From contig CAJFCV020000003.1 in NCBI GenBank assembly GCA_904066235.2, positions 9,486,001 to 9,550,000 of the forward strand: 64,000 nucleotides of DNA, written 5' to 3'. Under the pieces are notes generated by a model. That model was not told the DNA's origin. It ran no database searches and saw nothing but the letters and a program-made list of their open reading frames with translations. This DNA comes from Bursaphelenchus xylophilus (Eukaryota; Nematoda; Chromadorea; Rhabditida; Aphelenchoididae). Of the stretch, positions 1-12,401 are shown one piece after another. A program made the position numbers and the translations under genes. Within the stretch, counting starts at the first letter, position 1; each line of letters starts with the position of its first letter.

Positions 1-39
1 AATACGATTTATTATAGCAATGGAGATTCTTTTTCGCAG

Positions 40-159
40 TGTTTGCCCCTCTCTGCTCTAAAGGAAGAACACAATTTTCTTCCGGAGAAAGCTCCACCTC
101 GGCGGAGGGTCGACAAGTTTACGTATTTTTTAGAAGCTCAACACATAGCCAAGCATGGA
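40..159 (+). CDS. Candidate internal exon of a gene entering from the left
   Basis: A pyrimidine-rich stretch ending TTTTTCGCAG at 39 is followed by 40 open codons and a good donor (GGA|GTAAGT) at 160. The exon is phase 0 at both ends. The peptide is charged (contains PPRRRVDKF) and matches no family I recognise. It could also be chance: a second frame is open across the same stretch. No neighbouring exon is visible in the window, so this rests on splice signals alone. Confidence 0.3.
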
Positions 160-313
160 GTAAGTTCATTTATGGGTAAGAGCCATGCTCGTTCCCCGCC
201 TAGATCTTACATGAAACCTGACCAGAGCCATGGCTTAAACTTCACCGAATTGCTATAAGTTCGGTCCAAACTTTGCTCAAATCTGACAATCGACCGAGCC
301 CGTTTGTATTCTA

Positions 314-564
314 CAGTGACGGACCTGATCCAGTGGCAAAAAACGAACCATTTTGCATCCGGGAAGCATCAGAAATGTGGCAAAATGCTTCCCTCTCCCA
401 GTGAAAAAACCGTTTTGAAGCGCCCTGTTTCCTCACAAAAGGAGCGAGCGCGCATTTGAAATCTGATTTTTTTCACTTGGGGAGGGAAGCATTTTGCCAC
501 ATTTTTGATACTTCCTGGATGCAAAAATGGTACTTTTTTTGCTACGGGATCAGGTTCCCTACTA
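314..564. mobile_element. MITE family A, copy 1 (TA-flanked foldback)
   Basis: Terminal inverted repeats begin CAGTGACGGACCTGATCCAG and are flanked by TA at 312-313 and 565-566. The two arms (containing CATTTTGCATCCGGGAAG and its complement) cover almost the whole element. No coding capacity. TA target duplication with CAGTG termini suggests a non-autonomous Tc1/mariner-superfamily element. The right tip is mutated. Five further copies lie in the window. Confidence 0.8.
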
Positions 565-641
565 TACAGAGTCGGCCACTCGAAACCACCAACATTATTT
601 CAAATATTTCTCCGTCAATAATGCATCACTTTCTATAAAAT

Positions 642-3600
642 TTATATCAAATTGAAGCTGAGACATCCCATTTTTTGTCCATCAAGTATGATATGTCTAC
701 GTTCATGGAGGCACCCATATTGGCCTTTGGCATTTTCATTCCAAATTTTGGAGCCTGAAGTCGGGTTCCTCCTACTAGTCGCGACATAAAGTCCGTAGAA
801 ATTGCACAGTGCGTTTTCCCCCTGCGCCGCTGCGACTTTCCGTTTTTGCACTAGCGACATGCACTTTTCGGCCAGCGCACCCCGCGACATCGGCGAAAAA
901 AATTCTACGGACTTTATGGCGCGACTAATATTTGCGTAAAATCCGGGGACCATGACATTTGCTATTTGATGACAAAATTCATAGGCATCCTAATTTTTAA
1001 TGGTGCCGAAATTCCAACGTTTCGTCAACGCTTCTTCAACAATCCCGCTTACCTTCATGTTGCTTTAGCTGCATCTCCAACTGTTTATTCTTTAATTTCT
1101 CCGCCTCCAGGTCATGAACCGCATTTTCCCACTTCGCTTTGACCAGGCTCATCTCGCTGTTCTCCAACGCCGATCTGCTCGACTGAACCGCGGAGGACTG
1201 TTCGATCAGCAAAGCGAGTTGTCGATTCTCTTCCTCCAGTTTCTGAACTTTCAAAATCGCCAAGTTTTTCTCTTCAATGATCGTTTTAACGGCCTTGTCG
1301 ATGCTTTGCAGGTTTTCAATCACCGCATCCAACTTTACATTGCGCGAAGAGCCAGAGGAAAGCTGATTGGTCAGCTCTTCCTTGAGGACGTCCACGTTCA
1401 CATCCAAGATTGTCTCGTCGCTTTCGTCCGAGCCGGGGACAAGACGCTTACGGATGTTGTCGACGCTTCTTAGCGCTTTTATTACATAGTCAAATGAGGG
1501 TGCGGGCTGAAATTATGTTTGGCCATGATTTTTTTATTTTGATAAATCGAAATTTGATGTTTTTTCTTTCACTGATGTAACTTGGAATGTTTTTAAAACT
1601 CGAGGCCCAAATTTTCTTCAAACTGGGCCTTTTCATACCTTCTCCTTAGCTCCATCAAGTTGAAATTTGAGCTCAGTGACTTCCTCCTCCAAATTATTCC
1701 GTTGAGATCTCAAGACGTCCAATTCTTGAAGTAATTTCTGCAAAAACAAAATAATAAAATCTAGGCGAGAACACTACCATAGAATCCGGACCAAAAGTTT
1801 GCGTCCCATCCACAAACTCTTTCAACGAGTTGTATTGCTCTTCAAGCTCATTGAATTTACTGCACAACTCCTTGCGGAGATGGTGCTCTCTCTGCTCGGC
1901 TTGCTCTCTTTCCGCACCCAATAGTTGTTCATAGTGCTCTTTGGAGGTCTCTTTCTCCTTGGTGACGGATTGCAGGACCTGAAATGTGGTACAGTAGGCA
2001 CACAGCCCGAGGAAACCCGAAATAGAAGAAAATTATTTCTCGTCCACTTTAGAGTTTCGTCCAAACGAAGTGACGAAATGTCGCGAAATTATCGGCACTT
2101 TTTCTCGCGCGCCCGAAACAATTGCTTTTTCTCGACAAGGAAGAAGAAAGATAAGAAAATACGTTTTATCGGATAGTGACATTTCGTTTTGAACGAATCA
2201 CCAAAAAGGGGCGGGAAATTTTTTCTTCTATTTTGGATTGACGCACGCCCGCCCCTTTTTGGTGATTCGTTCAAAACGAAATGATAAAAAGCATTTTCTT
2301 ATCTTTCTTCTTCCTTTTCGAGAAAAAGCAATTATTTCGGGCAAGAAAAAGTGCCGATAATTTCGACATTTCGTCTCTCATTTAAACCAATGAAAACGAT
2401 ACGAAGTTTCGAAACGGTTCAGGAAATGCGCTGGATTGACGTGTGACGTGACGTCCAACTTACCGCTTCCAGCGCATGAATCTGTGTGTTCTGCAGGTAT
2501 GTTTGACTCTCGCTTTGGCACTTCAGATTATCCCTTTCAATTTCCAAGAAATCAACACGATTCTTCAAGGCCTTGGCTTCCACTTGAAGCTTTCGAACAG
2601 TCGATTCGAGCCGAGTTTTGGTGGCTTCAGCTGTTTGAAGCAGCTCCACTTTCTTATTGAGTTCGGTTTCTTTCTCAGAAAGCTCTTCCGTTGTTTTCAA
2701 GAGTTTGGCATCGACTTCTCTGAGTTTTCTCATCGAAGAGCGCAGTTCTGATCGAGCGTTTTCTAACTTAAAATTGCAGCTGTCTACGGCGTATTTTACT
2801 TTACCTCTTTGTTGATGAATTCCAGTTCGTTTTCCTTTTGCTTCAGCTTCTTCTGCAGCAAATGGATTTCCGCTTTGCAGGCGCTGACTTCCTCTCTGCT
2901 TTGCATTGACTGAAGTTTCAGCTCTTGAACTCGATCTCGAAATTCTTCATGTCTAAAAAGACGATGTTAGATAATTCTCAGTTTTCGATGACGTAAAAAT
3001 TTTAATTATTTTTTACCTTGCTTCCAACTCCTTCTTGAGATGCTTTTCATGATCCCTCAACGCCTCCAACTCTCTGACATACAACATTTTTGCAGCATTA
3101 AGTTGAGTCTCATATAAGGATTGGGCCCGCCGAAGTTTTGTGTCAAAAGTTTCGCCAAGCCGATCTTTTTCGGATTGCAACGTTTTGCGCTCATCCTCGA
3201 GTCGACGGATCTCGAGGATGTACCTGAACGTTTGATATTTAATTTTTTCAATAACCTACTTTTGCTCGAGGTTAAGTAAATGAGATCCAGCAACTCTTCG
3301 CTCCAAATTTTCGATTTCTTTTTGATGCTCTTGTCGGAGGTTTTCCAGGGCTTGTTCCTTCTCATGTTCGAATTGCTCCTGGAATTAAAGGGTTATAGTC
3401 AACAGAGTCTTATTTTAATAAGATCTAATTGTAGTTGCGGACATGTTAGGGTCTCTCTGGCCCATTTCTGCTCCTCAAAGCCGAGAAAATTAAAAATTGA
3501 TTCGTTAACTTTGAAATGGACCTCCGATGGACCTTAGCTCTGCCCGTATTGCGAGGTTCCTCAAAAAATTGACAAAAAAAAGCTTTGTTATTACCAGTTA

Positions 3601-5009
3601 TATTCGTCTTTAGTAGTCTAGCATACAGTAGAACCTTTGTACAACGAACTCTCATACAATGAAGCCTATAACTAAAATTTCCAGAGGTCGCAAGACTCCA
3701 TTTTAGTCCAAAATTGGCATTTGTAAAACGAAGCCCTTCTATAACGAATAAATCTCTAGGTCCTTGCGGTTCGTTGTACAGAAATCAAACTGTTTAAACC
3801 TCCACCTATCATTGCTGTTCCAATAATCATTCACTCACCTGCAATGCCTGAAAGCTCTTCATCCTCGTCTCAAAATCCTTCTTTGCCCCCAAAACATCTT
3901 CGCTCAACGCGATGATTTTGTTCGAATACTCCGCCTCCAATGTTCTCTCTCTTTCGGCGATGTACTCCCGGTACTCGCTGAACGTCCCCATGACATTGAA
4001 CTTTTGTCTCTCGTATTCGGCGACGGTCTCTTCGAGGTTTTGGATTTTTCGCCGCAACTCCACTTCTCGGCCTCCGCGATGCGGAGAGTTGGTGGCGGAG
4101 CGGAGGAGATTCATTAATTTGGTCTCCTCGGGAGTTGCGGTTCTTGCCAGCTGGGATTCAGGGATAGGAGAGGTTCCTGAATAGTTGAATTTGAATATTT
4201 TTCAGAGTGTTTAGGATTTTTTAGTGGGAACTCCAAGAAAAACTCTTTTTTTATAATTTTGGCCATAGGTCGGGCTATAGATTTTCCACATACAATGTTA
4301 GTATGTTTTAAAATTAGTCTAGGCCATGTATGTCTTCTGCAAGCGCCTAAAGACTCGACAAATCATCGCTAAAATTACCTGTTGACCGATAAGTTAAAGT
4401 CGATTTTTCATTTCCAAGTTTTCCGTTATTGGGCTTGGACAAAACTCTTGCAGCGGGCGGCGGAGCCGGCCACGCCGCAATATCTGGACGCGAATCGAAC
4501 GCTTTTGCCGTTGATGGGCATGTTTGCTCCGCTGTATCGGTCCCTTGGCTTGTTGTGGTGGGCTCATTCCTAGATGTGAATTTTAAATGTCATCGCAAAT
4601 AGCGAAACATACTTTATCGGTGTGGGAGAACTGCACGCGTCCGATCTTTGAGGCATATTGGGACTCAGCGAGCGCTGACAACGGATGTCGTCCAGCTCAC
4701 TGTTGAGGTAGCCGAGCTATAACGGAATTATGATAACCTGACCAGTGGCAAAAAACGTACCATTTTGCATTCAGGAAGTATTAAAAGTGTGGCAAAATGC
4801 ACCCTCCAAGTGAAAAAACTAACATAAGCTTTCAAAAGCGCGTCCGCTCTTTTTCTGAGGAACCCTTCAAAACGAAGTTTTTTCACTTGGAGAGGGAAGC
4901 ATTTTGCCACATTTTTGTTACTTCCCGGATGCAAAATGGTACGTTTTTTGCCAATGGATCAGGTCCCAACTGTAAGTGTGCTTACCTTTTCTCTTAATCG
5001 ATCCGTCAT
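642..5009 (-). CDS. FAM184-family coiled-coil protein
   Basis: Exons, 5' to 3': 4986-5009, 4613-4716, 4379-4569, 3839-4176, 3260-3378, 3017-3223, 2805-2952, 2464-2766, 1778-1978, 1639-1737, 1053-1506, and possibly 642-754. Phase holds across every junction, giving about 729 residues to 1053 or 766 with the last exon. Residues 1 to about 140 are Ser/Pro/Thr-rich and probably disordered. From about 145 the chain is a long coiled coil. The family call rests on an ordered set of matches recalled from vertebrate FAM184: VELRRKIQNLE, then KSFQALQ, EQFEHEKEQALENLR, and KLRRAQSLYE. Function of the family is poorly known. The start ATG at 5009 follows no other upstream ATG in frame, and exon 1 encodes only eight residues. 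The conserved N-terminal helix of vertebrate FAM184 is missing from this model. The last exon (642-754) fits phase but shows no family similarity, so the 3' end is unsettled. Confidence 0.75.
776..927. mobile_element. Short palindromic MITE (TAGTCGCG termini)
   Basis: The left end TAGTCGCGACATAAAGTCCG is mirrored at 904-927 by a run ending GCGCGACTA. The interior holds one GCACAGTGC palindrome. It lies between the last solid exon of the FAM184-like gene and a candidate final exon. Half of the same element is fused to a larger repeat near 61835-61880. Confidence 0.7.
2072..2374. repeat. Foldback element in an intron of the FAM184-like gene
   Basis: Two arms of about 145 bp, 2072-2215 and 2228-2374, are inverted copies: GACGAAATGTCGCGAAATTA opens the left arm and its near complement closes the right. 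The inner arms carry CACCAAAAAGGGGCGGG. The whole structure sits inside the 1979-2463 intron and has no coding capacity. Confidence 0.75.
3626..3792. mobile_element. Decayed TA-type MITE (CAGTAGAACC termini)
   Basis: The left end CAGTAGAACCTTTGTACAAC follows TA at 3624-3625. The right end TTCGTTGTACAGAAATCAAA.. is a degraded inverted copy ending at 3792. The termini resemble pogo/Tc1-type ends, which is a family-level guess. It lies in the intron 3379-3838 of the FAM184-like gene. Confidence 0.5.
4733..4972. mobile_element. MITE family A, copy 2, filling an intron
   Basis: Both arms of family A are present (GACCAGTGGCAAAAAACGTA on the left; GCCAATGGATCAGGTCC on the right). The copy occupies about 240 of the 269 bases of intron 1 (4717-4985) of the FAM184-like gene. 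The left tip has lost the CAGTG end. Confidence 0.8.
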
Positions 5010-6521
5010 TGTCCTTACACTTCTCACGCTGACAAATCAACGGCTGAGCATGCTATTTACATCGAGGTATATTCATTGGCCCTGAAATTTATTTTTTCGA
5101 CATAACTGTCAAATTGAGTGCACTAACAGACCAAAACACCTCGAAATCAGAATCCTAGGGCTATAAAAACGTCAAAAATACCGATCCTCCTTTCAAAAAG
5201 GAACCTGAAATACTGCAAACTACCGTATACTAAGTTTGATGATACTTGAATCCAAAAATAGCCCAATTACTTCCTTGTTAGCCCTCTCCAACCCTACTAG
5301 TCCCCCCAATAAAAGGTGAATAATATTGGTTCAACCGGAAAGACGGCTCTTTTCACCCTCCGGGGGGATAAGGTGGAGAAAGTCGGGACCCCCTAGGAAC
5401 AGTTGCCTCAACTCCGCGTTACCTCAATTCAAAAAGTGGTTTTAATTCGGGACAATTGGCCAAGAGAGCGGATCGCCGCTCGGCGATTGACAAGAACCGG
5501 GGATAAATGTTATGAAATCAGCGGGCCACGTGTTTGGTGGGGTATTTTGAGGTATTTTTCGGAGCGGAAATGGTACAAATCAATTTGGTTTTGGGCCGAG
5601 GAATTGTGTTTTTGCCAAAAATTGAGCGATTTTTTAATGAAAAATTTGAAAAATACGGGTTGAAAAAAAAATTTTTTTTGTCATCTGCTACAATTAGAGG
5701 GTCAAAAAAATGTCGGTGGCTTCTGCAAAGCGCGAAATTTCAAGTTTTTGCCCTTACTTCTGTCAACTATTTTCAAAAAAACCTCCAAAATCACCTGTAA
5801 ATTCAAATTTATTTTTTCCAAATTCAAAAAAAAAAATCAAAAAAAAAATCAGAAAACAACAAGAATTGAGAATAAATAAGTCATGAAAAAAACCAAATAA
5901 AATCACAATTTCAGCTCAACATGAATAAAAACAAGAGTGATGGATACCATCGGTATTGTTTTTGGCTGACTTTCCGACTAGGGAGGGGTTGCAAAAGGTC
6001 CGAAAAAAGCTGAGATATGCTAGAAAATATACATGATGGAGGACAATAGAGGGGAAGATTCGAGGGTTTAATGAGAAAAAAACCGTTTATTTTTCTATTT
6101 TTGTACTAATTTAGAGGATAAAGTCTTGGAAGAAGTGAGGGTGAAAATTTGGGCTCTAGAGGGACTAAAAAGACATAATATGCAAGTAGACTCAAAATTA
6201 AGAGGTTCAAGGGGCATTTTTAAACAAATTTTTAGGGTTATTTGAGTTCTTTCAGGTCTAAAATCATAAAAATTCCGAAAATTTTTCAAAAAATCGAATA
6301 ATTTTTCGATTTTTTGAATGATATACGTATTATATAAGCCCTTTATAAACTCTAATCCCGCTAAAAATTCAAAAATTCGTCAGAAATGCTCCTTGAGCCA
6401 TGAAATTCTCAAAAACCCAACAAGGAAACACACAAAAAGTTTCATTCAAGATTATAAAAACGCCTTTTTATAACCGAACCAAACTCCACATTTTTTGTGT
6501 CCTCCTTCTTCAAACTGATTG
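5010..6521. other. Intergenic: FAM184-like 5' side to Roquin 3' side
   Basis: I see no gene. The stretch is AT-rich with A and T runs. It should hold the promoter of the FAM184-like gene (transcribed leftward from about 5010) and the 3' UTR of the Roquin gene below 6522. No exact AATAAA close to the Roquin stop was found on the minus strand. Confidence 0.5.
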
Positions 6522-9500
6522 TCATGCGACCACATTCATGTCCTCGATCTGCTTGTCCACCGCTTCCAGCTCCTTGAGAAGACAGCTTTGTTGGGTGGGG
6601 GTGTCCAACGAGTTGATCTGCCGGTTCACAATGTTCAGTTCCAGTTTGAGTTGGGCCTTCTCCACCGCCGAACCCGATCCGCCAATCTTGTCCACGTCGT
6701 AGATGCGCTCCTTCACGTTCAGGATTCGGTCCAGCGTCGCCGACACAATGTGTTGGGGGTCGGATTTGAGGGACAACGGTCGTATTACTTGCGGTACGTG
6801 GTCCACCATGTTTATTGGGTCCACCATTTCGAAAGAGGCTTGGGGAGATACTGAAAAAGTTAATTTTAGATAGACCTTCTATAAAACGTTTAACAATTCA
6901 AAATCATAGCCTAAACAACGAATAAAGACTGCATTTCCACCGTAAGCCTTATTGTAAGCTAGCCCAAAAAAAAGTTAAAACATCGAAAAATTTATATTAC
7001 ACTTGACAAAAAGCTCTAAAAAACGGCTCAAAATCATGTATAAACCTTCATTTGAGGTTCCAAAAATTTAATTTTGAACTTTCACATCATCAATTTTTAA
7101 CATTTTTTAAATTTACAATTTCCCGCTAAAACCAAAATTTTTTGGCATTCTGTTTCAACCACCTAAAATAACACCAAAAATCCCTGTAGATCCCCAAAAC
7201 CATTTCCCATTCCCTCCCAACCTACAATTACTATGTTGAATAGTCGAAATCACGAGCGGTTTCTCGAACATATCCTTCACATTCATGACGGAGCAATCCG
7301 CCTGCACTGTTGCCGGGGCCGTCGATTTCTGAGTGAACATTGTGGTCGGGCACATCGTCTTGACCATGTTGAGGACATTCTGAGGTGACGTTCCGAAGAG
7401 GCTGGTCGGGATCGAGGAGGTTGAGATCTTTTTCGGGGAATTAAACTCGTTGTTGAACTGGGAGTCGGCCGAGCTCATGGAATCGAGCCGAGACTTCGAA
7501 TCCGAGCCCGTGGAGCCGGGCTGACATAGGTCGCGGGGTGTGCCGGCGGGGAACACCGGGGGTGGGACAATGCCGGCGTCGGCGAATGAAATCGGGAGGG
7601 TGTTCAGAGAGGGTAAGGGGGGCAGTTCCAGCTTCGTATTTGGGATCATATCGAATTCGTCGAAGAGAACCGAGTTCGCCACAGTGTAGGAGACATGGCT
7701 GGAATTATAATCAAGTATATAAATTCAGACTTATAGATCATATACAACAAAAAAACGGAATCTAAAAATTTTCAACATTTTCACTAAAATAAGGTCCAAA
7801 AAATAATTTTTTTATCCAAAACTAATCAAACTGCTCACAAAAAACTGCAAAAAATGATATTATCCACTCTAATTTCTCATATGAACACAGCAATTCGCAT
7901 CCTTAAACCCGTTCTTAAATAATTTTCGACCAAAAACAAAATTTTGCCAAAAATAAGGTCCGGTCTCGAATTAAAAAAATTTTTCGATCTTTCTTACCTC
8001 CTGGAGTCGTCGTCGTCCTCCGTAGTCATCACATCGTCTCTCATCATTTTATTTAGACATCTAAAAGAAAATAAATCTTCACTTTGAAAATTTTTTGTCA
8101 AGTGTAACATAAATTTTCCCAATCAAAAGCTTACGAGACGATTTCATTCCTTCTCGCCAACAACATCTGATCATCGTGCATTTCCCAGATGGAATCGGGG
8201 AAGCGGAGCGCCGACTCGGCCGGCCGATGCACATGGCCGGAGCCGAACTGTTGGCCGGACGAGGATTTATGCTCGGAACGAGGCAAGAAACTAAAATTAT
8301 ACACAAATAATTATCGCAAAATAATCCGAACACAATCAAAATCACAGATCAAACATCAAAAAAATCGAATATGGAAACTCCTGAGAAACATTCAAAAAAA
8401 ATAATAAAAATTAAAAAAAAACTTAAGAAATTGAATAAAAATACAGCAACATTTTTTAGAGTAGTGAGAAAACAAGCCGAGTACGAGAGAAAACAGTAAA
8501 AAGTTTATTCAGAAAACAAATATTTCATACAAAATATCACATTTTCCGAAAAAAATAAGGGTAAAATATTCAAAAAAACGGGGGTATTTTGACCATTTTC
8601 AATATGAAAATGGAGTCAAAATGACCTGAAATGCTGCAAATTGGGTTAATCCTAATAAATTACTTCTATAATAGGGCTTTTTACCATACAATTTTACTAT
8701 TTTCAAAACTTGAAAAATCTCAAATTTTTTGCCTTGGTCCTTACCACACCCAAACTAACCCCTCGAAAATGGCTTCTAAGTCCTCTAAATCACACCCATT
8801 TTACTTCTAAACATTTTTTAATCATCCACTAAAATTTTAAATTCAAAAAACCAAAAAAAAAATATTTTTTTCAAACAATGCCGAGTCCAATCTTTCAACT
8901 ATTGGCTTGTTTATATACGGCAAAAATATTCAACGAATAAGATAAATATTAAGATGACTGGTGCTTGAGTTTCACAGAAACCAACAACACAACCAACAAA
9001 TAAAAAAAACGTCTAAATAGTAGTAGTAAAAGCAGACAAAAAAACGCCGTTCAACTCGAGTTATCAACTAAAATACGATATAAGTATTACAAAACAACGA
9101 CCTGTGATTCTATATTAACGTATGATAAAGGCGGCTTCAGACATTCTCTACGCAATAAAAGTACCCAATTCCCTCTATAAACACGCTGTGGGTGCAAGTT
9201 ACACTACAATATTGTACTTGACATACATCCAAAAAATCGATCAAAAAGTTGTAAAAATTTTAAATCCTTGGTTAAAAGTCGTAAAATAAACAAAGTTTTA
9301 ACTCATTCCTTATCTCCTATTTCGCTAAAAATCACTAAAAAACCACCAATTAGACTAAAACACCAAAAAATTTCGATTTTTCACCGTCTTTTCAAAAAAA
9401 CTCATAACTCCGACAAAAAAAAATCGCCTAAAAGTTACAAAATATAGCGCAGAAATGCAGAGGGTGCAGACAAAACATAGACAGAGTGGAAAAGAAGGGA

Positions 9501-12401
9501 CAAAGACAACGAGAGAGACGTCTGATTAGACCAACTCACTGTTCCGAGTACCAGAAGGTGTTCTGGTTGAACATCATCGCAGTGGGGGCCACAGTCTGGG
9601 GCATCGGGTGGCCCGGCGGTCCGACTGGGACCTGTGCTCCAACTGGAACAGGTCCGTTGAGTTGGACCGGCATCTGGCCAGCCAATGGGGCCTGAAGAGT
9701 TGGTGGGACCGGGGTTCCGCCGGCCATTTGCATGCCTTGAGGGACGGGCTGAGTGACCATTGGTGGGTTCATGGGCTGAGTTGGGACCAGGACCGTGTTC
9801 GAGAGGAGGGGGACCATGCCAACATCATTTGGCATCATCGGGGTCAGCTGGACGGGCATTTGTTGAGGGACTGGATTGGATGAGTCCGATGGCAAGAGGA
9901 GGGTGCCACCAGAGTTTGGATCGTTGTTGGGTATCTGAAGTGCAAAAAAATAAATAAAATTCATCAAAAACAACGTCAAATATCTACCCCGCCAAAATTC
10001 CAAACCCCCACAAACATGTTAAATATCTAAAATAATTTACCATCTACTACAATATGAAAAAAGTCCCTACACCTTTTTCATACCTTCACCAACCTAATCA
10101 TTAGCCCTACTCATCCTCTCTAATCACCTTTAAACTCACCATCAATGCATGAGTCAAGCTCGGCTGTACCAATCCACTTTGCATATCCTGATGGTGCATA
10201 ACAACTGGAACAACAACCGGCGGACCGTTGTTATTTGGGTTCGCCGGATGGAATCCACCGTCCATGACAAGGCCTTGATCCATCATGTCTTGAGGTGCAA
10301 GTTGCTGAGGAATGTTTTGTTGGGCGTCGAGCTGGACCTCATTGAATTGATGGGTCAAAACGTCGACGGAAGTGAATTGATGGGGCATTAACGGGGTTTC
10401 CATCGGCATTCCTGAAAGTATAGACAGGCTACTACAATAATACATCTACCAATACCCTAATAGACCATCACAACAGTCTCAAATCTCCCTTTCTATATTC
10501 CACATGACACCAAAATTACCTAAATAAGGTAATTTCACCCATAAATTACTGGCCGTTAAATATTGATCCGATTGAGTTTCAGGACATTCTGCGTCCATTG
10601 TTTCTTCCGTAAACTCACCTTGACCCGAGTTACCGCGGATTTCCGTCGACGAATGGGCATAGGTGCATCTATCGCCTCGAGGGCATGGGCGACCAACCAT
10701 CACATCTCTGAAAAGAAACCAGTGAATAACATCATAATCGGCAATGCTTCACCAAGCAATTTGAATTTCACGTCATTTTCATACAATATTTATATTACAC
10801 TAGGCCATAAAAATAAAAATCCAAATTTTTACCTGCAAAACCGCGTCTTATACATTCTCTGTCCATTAACCGGTGCCACAACCTTCAAGTCGGTCTTCCT
10901 TATACCCTTCGGATCAAAATTCTTGCTAAAACATTATTTTTAAAACCAAAACATCAAAATCTATATTGCACTAAACAAAAAATATAAAAATTTTCCTTAC
11001 GCTCTTGTGATCTGCGCGTATTTGTTTACAATCGCTTCTACATTCCTCAGAATACCCAGGACATCATACAAATCAAATCTTTCCTTCAGCTCGGACTTCA
11101 AAACATCTGACATTCCGTTTAAAACAAGATCCGTTTCCTTCTCATCGTCAGCATTCTCTTCCAGAATCTGTTTCAGAGCTTGGAGCTCGTTCTGAGTTAG
11201 AGAATGCGGTTCCGTCAGCTGCTCAACAATCAGATCCATCTGTTGGCGGTGGCTAGCATCGCCATATAACAATTGGGACCATTGGTCCGGAGATATTCTG
11301 AGTCCCGCTTCCAGGGCAATCTGAACAATCTGTGAGTCATGTTCTCTTCTCAACGCGGCATACTGCCGGAATTCGTCTTTCAACTGCATCAGCGAAGATT
11401 CTCCATCCCTTTTGATCACCTAAACATCAAAACTACCAAGTATAATATAAAAAACTCACATTAAAACAGCTGGCTCTGTAGAGGAGTTGAACAACGTGTC
11501 CTACACAGGTTTTTGAGACCTGAGGAAAACCTTCGGCCATTGCTTCGACTATGAAGAGGACCAGTGTTTTTCTTGCGATCAATTCTCCTTCCGATAGAGC
11601 TTGAAGAACCAGACGAAGAACTTCGGCTTGCATTGCTAAAACATTTTCGAACCATTAAACAACCATTCATCCACAAAAGCGCAAAATCTGGTGAAAAACA
11701 AATGATTCAGACATCAAAATTCATATTATCCATAATCTTCTTACCCGGTCCCAAAAATTGGCATCCTCTTGCTCTTACAGCCGACCAAAGTGCGGACGAG
11801 ATGTGAGCCGAGGTCTGTCGACTCAGCACCAGCTCAGTTACAATCCTTTCGACCAGATTCCTGGAGCATTTTACCACATAATGACGGCCGTCAGGCAGCA
11901 AGATAGGCGCAGATAAAATGCCAATAATTCGTTTTTGAACAAACTTTGACAAAGTATCATTCACAACTTCGACGGGGCCATCTGAGAAAGTAATCTTGAA
12001 GAAATCTGAGAGAGTTAGCAGTATCTTCTCAATATTCCTTGCGACTTCTTTCTCATTGGCGTCATTTAGATGGTCGGCTAAAGAAAACCCGGGCGATGGA
12101 AGTCCTAAGATCTGTAGAAACGCTGTATTCACTGGGTATTTCTCCGCATCCCTCGGGCATTTAATCTAAAATCGGAATCAAACAACAAAACATGGGCTTA
12201 CCTTGCCATCGGGGTGTTTTACCAGATCTCGAACGCATGACTTACAGCAAACCGAATTGAGCAAATTTACAGGCAAAATGTCGTTAGAGTAGGGCTGAAA
12301 CGAAACAAATAGTTGGTTGAACTCTTCATCGAACTGCTTACCCGATGACAACAATGGCAGTGCAGGAAATCAGCCGAGTTGGAGCTGTTCCGATGGTTCA
12401 T
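6522..12401 (-). CDS. rle-1: Roquin / RLE-1 homologue (RING-ROQ-CCCH protein)
   Basis: Exons, 5' to 3': 12342-12401, 12202-12294, 11745-12165, 11460-11635, 11001-11419, 10833-10925, 10619-10707, 10140-10411, 9540-9934, 8135-8290, 7998-8060, 7232-7698, 6522-6850; 3033 nt, 1010 residues, phase-consistent throughout. Roquin proteins bind stem-loop mRNA elements and act as E3 ligases; worm RLE-1 is reported to ubiquitinate DAF-16. Order: RING-like 15-57; ROQ/HEPN block about 60-390 with the hallmarks [31 protein letters not shown] and [19 protein letters not shown]; a C-x8-C-x5-C-x3-H zinc finger about 420-440 ([14 protein letters not shown]); a Met/Pro/Gln-rich region to about 670; a final exon (about 901-1010) predicted helical. 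RING oddity: C15, C18, C37, C40, C54 and the Roquin-type D57 are present, but the C-x-H pair before C37 is missing. If the donor at 9539 (GAACA|GTGAGT) is unused, translation stops at once (TGA 9536-9538), which would give a shorter isoform. Confidence 0.93.

Noticed and set aside
9486..9957. Trp/Gly-rich plus-strand open frames
   Set aside because: They are the antisense of the Met/Pro-rich Roquin exon 9540-9934.
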